Positions 59,686 through 64,000 of a stretch of DNA of 64,000 nt are shown in pieces (within the stretch, counting starts at the first letter, position 1; the number at the start of each line of letters is the position of its first letter). The position numbers were made by a program, and so were the translations under genes. This DNA comes from Candidatus Coatesiibacteriota bacterium (GTDB taxonomy: Bacteria; RBG-13-66-14; B26-G2; JAUVZD01): positions 67,284 through 131,283 of the forward strand of contig JAUVZD010000009.1 of NCBI GenBank assembly GCA_030602715.1, given 5' to 3'. The notes under the pieces were generated by a model. That model was not told the origin of the DNA. It ran no database searches and saw only the letters and a list, made by a program, of their open reading frames with translations.

Positions 59686-60360
59686 TCAATCCTTCAACAC
59701 CGCCGGTTCCAAATAGATTACGCCGATGACATCAAAGCCGTCAAAAAACCACCGCTCATCATCTTCCCATGCGACAATGCCGATTTCTCCTCGCCCTACA
59801 ACTCCCCTAGTATCCGGTTGGGCGACGAAAGAAGTATCCGGGAACGGAGGAAAACATATCACCGAGCTACCCAGGCGCTCAAAATCCCATAGATTGAGAA
59901 AGCAGACCTCGGTAGTGCCGATACCCTCCACTTTGTCCTGCACATCGGCATTGACCATTTTCAGGGAGGGCTGAGGCTCCAGGATATGGACGACGAACTG
60001 CTCCTGGGTCATCTCCGTGTTGCCCTGAATTCCCACTAAATCCTCCAGAAAGATGGTGCGAGCGACATTCTTGGGGACGGCGGATAGCCAGACTTCGTAG
60101 ACCGAGTTTTGCCTTTTTAACTTGGCTATGGTTCTAAGGTCGTTCCCCTGCATGAGTATGGCGTCCATCAGCGCTAGCTCTAGGCGGTTTTCCACATCGG
60201 CGAGTCGCTCCTCCGCCTCGCTGGCCCGCCTCTGGGCCTCAAGAGCTCCATCAATCGCCGGACCGTAGCAGACCATGCCCCCGATGAACAGCCCCGCGCA
60301 GACTGAAAACCAGACCAGATGGATGAGCCAGAACTTGCGTCTCTCCGCTTTTTTTCGCAT
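59686..60360 (-). CDS. Single-pass membrane protein with coiled coil
   Basis: A 224-residue protein of unknown function. A basic head and one transmembrane helix ('FWLIHLVWFSVCAGLFIGGMVCYG', residues about 9-32) are followed by a coiled coil ('LEAQRRASEAEERLADVENRLELAL') and a beta-rich C-terminal domain. The ATG follows GGAGGTGCT. It is 12 bases upstream of gemA and belongs to the same leftward phage-like operon. It may be an inner-membrane spanin or an exclusion-type protein, but no motif decides this. Confidence 0.6.
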   Translation of the reverse strand: MRKKAERRKFWLIHLVWFSVCAGLFIGGMVCYGPAIDGALEAQRRASEAEERLADVENRLELALMDAILMQGNDLRTIAKLKRQNSVYEVWLSAVPKNVARTIFLEDLVGIQGNTEMTQEQFVVHILEPQPSLKMVNADVQDKVEGIGTTEVCFLNLWDFERLGSSVICFPPFPDTSFVAQPDTRGVVGRGEIGIVAWEDDERWFFDGFDVIGVIYLEPAVLKD

Positions 60361-60372
60361 AGCACCTCCGGG

Positions 60373-60867
60373 TTACTTTTCCTTGAAGGATATCGTCGGC
60401 TTGCCGGGTTTGATAAACATGTAGTCGCGCAAGCCCAGATATTTCTGGGGCTCGGAGATGGCGATCTTCACCAATTTTTTTGTGGGCTCGTGGGTGGTTT
60501 TGGCATCTATCAGGAGCCCAAAATCATCGCCCAGGATTTTGCATATCTCCTTGATGTCGCCGAGGGTCACTTTATCGGTGACCACATGTTTGCAGACGGT
60601 GTCTGGCGTCTCCATGGTGACCGTTGCTACCGGAAGTTTTAGCGACTTCACATACTGGGCGATAAGTTCCTTCTTCTGCTTCAGTTTCTCCTTGAGGCGT
60701 TTCATCTCGGTGTCTATCAGCCCGGCGGAATCTATGGCCTCAGCCAGGTCGGGTTCGGTAACCTCGTCTTTCTGGCGTCCCATGTGGGTATAGCTGATTT
60801 TCAATTTGGGACAGACCTTATCCCTCTTCTGGTCGCCGAGCCCGAACTCCACTACTTTGCTGGTCAT
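60373..60867 (-). CDS. Phage-like hypothetical protein with coiled coil
   Basis: A 164-residue soluble protein. The first 60 residues lead into a long charged helix ('EAIDSAGLIDTEMKRLKEKLKQKKELIAQYVKSL'), followed by an alpha/beta part ('VTLGDIKEICKILGDDFGLLID') and 'SEPQKYLGLRDYMFIKPGKPTISF' at the end. Its position before gemA and its helical start recall the host-nuclease inhibitor Gam, but I see no convincing sequence match. Ribosome site AGGTAGTGAG. A 13-base perfect palindrome lies in the upstream gap. Confidence 0.6.
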   Translation of the reverse strand: MTSKVVEFGLGDQKRDKVCPKLKISYTHMGRQKDEVTEPDLAEAIDSAGLIDTEMKRLKEKLKQKKELIAQYVKSLKLPVATVTMETPDTVCKHVVTDKVTLGDIKEICKILGDDFGLLIDAKTTHEPTKKLVKIAISEPQKYLGLRDYMFIKPGKPTISFKEK

Positions 60868-60890
60868 CTCACTACCTCCTTGGGTTTGCC

Positions 60891-60919
60891 CCCCCGTCCC
60901 GCCGATGGCGGGACGGGGG
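60891..60919. repeat. GC-rich mini-palindrome 1 (intergenic)
   Basis: CCCCCGTCCCGCC-GAT-GGCGGGACGGGGG, 13 perfect base pairs with a three-base loop, between two phage-like genes. Confidence 0.9.
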
Positions 60920-60940
60920 AAGTTGTCTTTATTGCCGTCA

Positions 60941-61378
60941 TTATTTTTGGGGAATCAATCCCTCCACACCCTGTTCTCGGTATTTTTTGCGCCAACGGAA
61001 CCAGGTTGACTCCGCTATATGATTTTCCTTCAGCCATTCCACCAGAGCGGGATATCCGCCCTGGGCATGGATGCGCCCTCCTTCAACCACCAATTGGATT
61101 TTCTCCCCCGCCAACGGCGGGGCTCTCTCCCCACTCCCTCGTGGATGGGTCTGCACCAGGTCCCTCAGCAGGGGTAGGCGCCCCGCCACCCCGCCCCCGC
61201 CATAGGCGGGGGGGCACACCGCTCGGATGAAGGGGCAGGCGCCGCAGGCATCAATCACCTGATGAACGATGCGCTCCCGACCGGTATGTAGCCGATGCAA
61301 CTGGTCATGCCGTCGGCTGAGCCCGCGCTTCAGCTTCCCTCCGCAGATGGGGCAGATGTGGGTGGTGATGGTCATCAA
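60941..61378 (-). CDS. Zinc-finger / HTH protein of the phage-like operon
   Basis: A 145-residue protein. The N-terminus has 'HICPICGGKLKRG' and 'DACGACPFIRAVCPP', two Cys pairs likely to bind zinc. The C-terminus 'YPALVEWLKENHIAESTWFRWRKKYREQGVEGLIPQ' is a helix-turn-helix of the transposase/MerR-like type ('W-x-R-K-x-Y-x-x-x-G-x-x-G-L'). It could be a regulator. The middle contains two short Pro/Gly-rich stretches ('PPAYGGGG', 'APPLAGE') encoded by mini-palindromes. The ATG overlaps the methyltransferase stop by four bases. Confidence 0.65.
   Translation of the reverse strand: MMTITTHICPICGGKLKRGLSRRHDQLHRLHTGRERIVHQVIDACGACPFIRAVCPPAYGGGGVAGRLPLLRDLVQTHPRGSGERAPPLAGEKIQLVVEGGRIHAQGGYPALVEWLKENHIAESTWFRWRKKYREQGVEGLIPQK
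61106..61122. repeat. GC-rich mini-palindrome 2 (inside the HTH gene)
   Basis: CCCCGCC-AAC-GGCGGGG, encodes 'PPLAGE' in the zinc/HTH protein. Confidence 0.85.
61194..61212. repeat. GC-rich mini-palindrome 3 (inside the HTH gene)
   Basis: CCCCCGCC-ATA-GGCGGGGG, encodes 'PPAYGGG' in the zinc/HTH protein. Confidence 0.85.
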
Positions 61379-62982
61379 AACATCGCCTCCTGCATGACCG
61401 AATGTTCCAATCGCTTGACCGCCAGCTCACAGTATTTCTCGCTGACATCCAAAACCACTGCATCACATCCCAATTTATAAGCCACTTCCGCCACCGTCCC
61501 GCTACCGCCAAAGGGGTCAAAAACTATTGCCTTTTTGGTCTCTCCCCCGCCCCCGCCTGTGGCGGGGGGGCATTCGCAGGTGGGCTGGAAGCCGAGAGTT
61601 TTAATTTGCTTATCCTTACGGATCATCCCCGCCATTGGAGAGATTTTTTCAATCATTTCCCGTTCAATTTTTTTACCAATATGTCCCCGTGAACTTGGAG
61701 TATATTCTATCTCCGTTACCCGCTCCCACGGTGCACCGCACTTGGAGCATATCTTTATAGGCGCTCCGGCCTTGATGCAGGGGATCACCAGGTCCGGGGG
61801 GAAAGTGGCGAAGTGCGCATCTTTGTAACTTTTTGTAGGGATTGTCCAGACTGACCTGCGGTTGCGACCTAGAGACGGATTACCGCAAATTCTAGCTTCT
61901 GGTAATCGTCCACCAATTCTTTCATCCCATTTCCCTCCATATTTTTTATGTCCATATAGGGCTCGGTAAATATCATGTTTATTATTATCCGTCCATTTTT
62001 CCCTCACTGCATCCGCATCGTAGAAATAGTCGTGTCCCCTCCATAAGTTAATCCGCTTCCACTTCCACACTTCCCCCTTACGGGGCTCCCGTCCCTCATG
62101 CCCACCGGTGTCCTCCTCATCAGGCTCCGGGTTATTACACGCATCGCAAGGGGCTTTCATGGTCTGCTCCCCAAAGAGGTCTCCCACCAGTATTGACCTC
62201 TTGCCCGTCCCTTCACAAAAAGGACAGGTGATAATGGACTGCTTCCAGTTGGGGGGTTCCTCAGCGACTTCGTAACCGGTGATGTGCTTGTAGCGATAAT
62301 CGGGTTTGGGCCGGCTTTGTGTCCCCCTGCCTTCCCGGTGCGTCCAGTAAAGTGAATTTCCGCTCTGGGAGAGAATGAACAGATATTCATGAGAGCGGGT
62401 CGGTCTGTCGGTGCAGGATTCGGGCATGGGATTGGGCTTATTCCAGATGCCATCCATCCTCAGCCACCCCCCATCGGCACGGAGGGCAAAGGCGACCATC
62501 CAGGGAACGCCGACCAGGTCTTTGGGCTTGAGTCCTTTAGGTGCCAAATATCTTTCAGGCATTTCTAAATCGCCATAATGAGGAATCCCTTGGCGATTAA
62601 ACGAGTTTGATAACCCTGGATTGGCATGGTATTCTTTGTGTGCTCCACCGCTTCCAGCATAACTATCTCCCATATTCAGCCACACCGTCCCCCAGGGGGC
62701 CAGCACCCGCTTGATTTTGCGGAAGACCTCCACTAAGTGCTGGACATATAGCTCCGGCGTGGGTTCAAGACCCAGACATCCCCGCCACCCCGACCCGCCA
62801 AAGGCGGGTGCGGGGCCGCCCCATATCTCCGGCTCAAGTCCGTAATCCCGAAGCCCCCAGTATGGCGGCGAGGTCACCACACAAGCGAAATGGTCGTCGG
62901 GCCAAGGGAACTCCTCCTGCACGCTCCCGTGCCAGACCTCAATGCCCCCGCCAGAGGCGGGGTCTGGCCAGAATTTTCTCAA
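61375..62982 (-). CDS. DNA methyltransferase (N6-adenine/N4-cytosine, TSPPY type)
   Basis: A 535-residue beta-class-order methyltransferase. Catalytic motif IV is 'VVTSPPYWGLRDYG' near residue 37 and the S-adenosylmethionine motif I is 'VFDPFGGSGTVAEVAYKLGCDAVVLDVSEKY' near the C-terminus. Between them is 'GTVWLNMGDSYAGSG' and an insertion with two zinc modules: 'CPFCEGTGKR...CDACNN' (DnaJ-like) and 'CSKCGAPW'. It would protect phage DNA or alter host marks; no restriction enzyme is adjacent, so it is an orphan. It overlaps its neighbours at both ends by ATGA. Three GC-rich palindromes sit in frame, adding 'PPATGGGGG', 'PAPAFGGSG' and 'PASGGG'. Confidence 0.92.
   Translation of the reverse strand: MRKFWPDPASGGGIEVWHGSVQEEFPWPDDHFACVVTSPPYWGLRDYGLEPEIWGGPAPAFGGSGWRGCLGLEPTPELYVQHLVEVFRKIKRVLAPWGTVWLNMGDSYAGSGGAHKEYHANPGLSNSFNRQGIPHYGDLEMPERYLAPKGLKPKDLVGVPWMVAFALRADGGWLRMDGIWNKPNPMPESCTDRPTRSHEYLFILSQSGNSLYWTHREGRGTQSRPKPDYRYKHITGYEVAEEPPNWKQSIITCPFCEGTGKRSILVGDLFGEQTMKAPCDACNNPEPDEEDTGGHEGREPRKGEVWKWKRINLWRGHDYFYDADAVREKWTDNNKHDIYRALYGHKKYGGKWDERIGGRLPEARICGNPSLGRNRRSVWTIPTKSYKDAHFATFPPDLVIPCIKAGAPIKICSKCGAPWERVTEIEYTPSSRGHIGKKIEREMIEKISPMAGMIRKDKQIKTLGFQPTCECPPATGGGGGETKKAIVFDPFGGSGTVAEVAYKLGCDAVVLDVSEKYCELAVKRLEHSVMQEAMF
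61550..61568. repeat. GC-rich mini-palindrome 4 (inside the methyltransferase)
   Basis: CCCCCGCC-TGT-GGCGGGGG, encodes 'PPATGGGG' just upstream of SAM motif I. Confidence 0.85.
62793..62809. repeat. GC-rich mini-palindrome 5 (inside the methyltransferase)
   Basis: ACCCGCC-AAA-GGCGGGT, encodes 'PAFGGS' shortly after the TSPPY motif. Confidence 0.85.
62946..62962. repeat. GC-rich mini-palindrome 6 (methyltransferase N-terminus)
   Basis: CCCCGCC-AGA-GGCGGGG, encodes 'PASGGG' within the first 13 residues of the methyltransferase. Confidence 0.85.
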
Positions 62983-63215
62983 CTCATCCTCTCATTCAAT
63001 CTCCTCAACGCCCGCACCAAATCCCGCCTGTCTGCGGGGGAGACGCCGGCTTGGAGTATGCCCGGAAACCACTTGCGGGGCAGGTCATAGTGGGGATGGC
63101 CCTTCTTTGCCCCGTGAAATTTATGTCTGGGCAACCCAACCCTTTGGGCGAAGTTATGGAGCTCTGCTTCTGACCTATCTGATATAAGATGAACTCCATC
63201 GGTGAAAATAGCCAT
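62979..63215 (-). CDS. DUF4031 family protein
   Basis: A 78-residue protein that reads 'MAIFTDGVHLISDRSEAELHNFAQRVGLPRHKFHGAKKGHPHYDLP', matching DUF4031, small proteins of phages and actinobacteria with a conserved 'H-x-F-A-x-x-x-G-L-x-x-x-x-F' and 'H-Y-D-L'. Function unknown. The ATG at 63215 follows GAGGGGAATTTA; an in-frame start at 63263 lies in the neighbouring gene. It overlaps the methyltransferase start by four bases. A degenerate palindrome (CCCGC 63023-63027, GCGGG 63034-63038) is inside it. Confidence 0.8.
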   Translation of the reverse strand: MAIFTDGVHLISDRSEAELHNFAQRVGLPRHKFHGAKKGHPHYDLPRKWFPGILQAGVSPADRRDLVRALRRLNERMS

Positions 63216-63237
63216 TAAATTCCCCTCTCCACTTCGC

Positions 63238-63399
63238 TCAGTTACGGCGCTGATAAGCGTCAAAGAACAAAGATGTCTTCATATATAACCTATTGGCTAG
63301 GCGGCGGATAGCTTCTGGATTTATCTCTGCACGCAGTTGAATGTGAAGAATAGAAGATTTAAACTTTTCAAAATCGCCCAGTTTTATGTTTATTGCCAT
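63238..63399 (-). CDS. Small 53-residue phage-like protein
   Basis: A short basic frame beginning 'MAINIKLGDFEKFKSSILHI' and ending 'FFDAYQRRN'. Upstream is GGTGAGTTGAG; it lies 22 bases before the DUF4031 gene on the same strand in an otherwise tightly packed operon. No family recognised; called from its context and coding look. Confidence 0.5.
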   Translation of the reverse strand: MAINIKLGDFEKFKSSILHIQLRAEINPEAIRRLANRLYMKTSLFFDAYQRRN

Positions 63400-63417
63400 C
63401 TCAACTCACCCTCGTTC

Positions 63418-63434
63418 CCCCGCCAGAGGCGGGG
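63418..63434. repeat. GC-rich mini-palindrome 7 (intergenic)
   Basis: CCCCGCC-AGA-GGCGGGG, identical to palindrome 6, in the gap between two small phage-like genes. Confidence 0.9.
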
Positions 63435-63449
63435 CAGATGATGCCATGA

Positions 63450-63794
63450 TCAAAGGGTAGCGATTGGCGCGGCATATAAAATTAGCACCTCTTTTTCGGT
63501 GATTTTATGCTTCCCCAAAGACCTATTGAATTTTCTGGCGTTGTTGACTTGAAATATCTTCATCCCGAATAGACAGCCGACGAACTCCGCCCCGGGGTGT
63601 GGGCTTGGGATTTCATCATCGCTGCGGATGATAGAAAAAAGTTCATCCAATATCTCAATGACCAATGGGTAGCAGACCATGCTACTAGGGATTCCATAAG
63701 CACCCCGCATCCAAATCCTTTCCCATTCGGAGAAAATATTTTTTAATTCCTCCCGGTCCAATTCCATCTCCTCCTCGTATGATGGCTTGCTCAT
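63450..63794 (-). CDS. Phage-like hypothetical protein
   Basis: A 114-residue mostly helical protein ('MSKPSYEEEMELDREELKNIFSEWERIWMRG', acidic N-terminal half; 'KFNRSLGKHKITEKEVLILYAA' basic C-terminal half). No family recognised. The ATG at 63794 overlaps the stop of the small membrane protein upstream (ATGA) and follows GGGAG; a TTG at 63821 in the same frame is less likely. Member of the leftward operon. Confidence 0.6.
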   Translation of the reverse strand: MSKPSYEEEMELDREELKNIFSEWERIWMRGAYGIPSSMVCYPLVIEILDELFSIIRSDDEIPSPHPGAEFVGCLFGMKIFQVNNARKFNRSLGKHKITEKEVLILYAAPIATL

Positions 63795-63928
63795 ATCTCC
63801 CAACTCCCGGTCCTTAGCCAATCAATAGTAGCGATGACCGCGATCAGCCCCAGCCAGGGCAGGGCGAGGTAGAACAGAAACCATCCCTCTGCCCGCTCGC
63901 AGATTCTATCCCACCGCGGTTTGCTCAT
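63791..63928 (-). CDS. Small membrane protein (45 residues)
   Basis: A 45-residue protein with one transmembrane helix ('GWFLFYLALPWLGLIAVIATI') and a basic start ('MSKPRWDRICERAE'). It overlaps both neighbours: the stop shares ATGA with the gene at 63450-63794, and the start lies inside the end of the partial upstream gene. Such tight overlaps are typical of phage early operons. Function unknown; too short to place. Confidence 0.55.
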   Translation of the reverse strand: MSKPRWDRICERAEGWFLFYLALPWLGLIAVIATIDWLRTGSWEI

Positions 63929-64000
63929 AATTTATCGCCTCATTTAGGTCTCTAAGGCAGTTCTCACAGATAGTTTTATCTTTGAACTGCACAAATCGCA
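63906..64000 (-). CDS. C-terminal end of a gene cut by the window edge
   Basis: The last 30 codons of a leftward frame, 'RFVQFKDKTICENCLRDLNE...', ending at a TAG (63906-63908). 'C-E-N-C' may be half of a zinc site. It overlaps the next gene start by 23 bases. Only the tail is visible, so the product is unknown. Confidence 0.4.
   Translation of the reverse strand, partial: RFVQFKDKTICENCLRDLNEAINYEQTAVG

Noticed and set aside
60373-60867. Mu Gam nuclease inhibitor
   Set aside because: Location and coiled coil fit, but the sequence has none of the Gam core I know, so only a hypothetical call is kept.
60891-60919. Palindrome 1 as a transcription terminator
   Set aside because: No T-tract follows on either strand, and the same element occurs inside reading frames nearby.

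Overview
The window looks like a chromosome segment from an uncultured bacterium of the FCB group or a neighbouring candidate phylum (Coatesbacteria, WOR-3 or Zixibacteria-like). This assignment is an inference. It rests on several large secreted proteins with Por/T9SS-type C-terminal beta domains, many 'lipoprotein + propeller' hypotheticals, a truncated OMP with the 'LLVNPAGLG' signature, a bifunctional phosphoglucose/phosphomannose isomerase, an MglA/MglB pair, and a membrane/lipoprotein style typical of diderms. Translation signals are conventional (AGGAGG-type ribosome sites, many GTG/TTG starts, frequent ATGA/GTGA overlaps). Promoters are AT-rich sigma70-like hexamers separated almost always by exactly 17 bases.

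Layout. 0-2.5 kb: dTDP-rhamnose genes rmlB-rmlD, preceded by a DUF4258/DUF2283 gene pair that sits between two copies of the start of rmlB. 2.6-13.2 kb: hflX, a thioesterase, secreted proteins, a solitary succinyl-CoA ligase beta gene, a TPR lipoprotein, then a leftward unit of tRNA-Ala, a periplasmic binding lipoprotein, a 54-residue TatA and the nickel chaperones hypA-hypB, then a DUF389 membrane protein. 13.6-18 kb: AT-rich accessory genes (a secreted protein, a DnaC-like loader with its partner, a pentapeptide-repeat/ion-channel protein, a thermonuclease fragment). 18-30 kb: PHP phosphoesterase, PfkB kinase, TonB-like protein, purL-purQ, lipoprotein, REC-GGDEF regulator, UbiA prenyltransferase, Memo-like protein, and an FCB protein often labelled asparagine synthetase B. 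30.1-31.7 kb: an AT-rich island of three unrecognised genes. 32-38 kb: phosphopentomutase-like metalloenzyme, ligA, a UspA-like protein and the PGI/PMI. 37.5-42 kb: secreted proteins with C-terminal sorting domains. 42-52 kb: argF, a GT-C membrane protein, the succinate dehydrogenase operon, a three-gene secreted-protein operon, ferritin-like protein, PAP2 and TlpA. 53-58.4 kb: roadblock/MglB + MglA, fumarase beta subunit, an FG-GAP secreted protein and a porin.

58.6-64 kb is different. An outer-membrane protein gene stops after about 116 residues at a cluster of direct and inverted repeats. Beyond it lie leftward, tightly overlapping genes with a Mu GemA (gp16) homologue, an HTH/zinc protein, a beta-class DNA methyltransferase and a DUF4031 protein. 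This looks like one end of a Mu-like transposable prophage whose transposase genes would lie past the right edge. Seven GC-rich mini-palindromes (CCCGCC-NNN-GGCGGG type) are scattered through this stretch, five of them inside reading frames, and I saw none of that form elsewhere in the window.

Metabolically the window shows parts of the oxidative/reductive C4 pathway (SdhABCD, one fumarase subunit, one succinyl-CoA ligase subunit), purine and arginine synthesis, sugar-nucleotide and hexose-phosphate metabolism and hydrogenase or urease nickel maturation. In each partial set the partner genes must lie elsewhere. No rRNA, CRISPR array or intact insertion sequence was seen.
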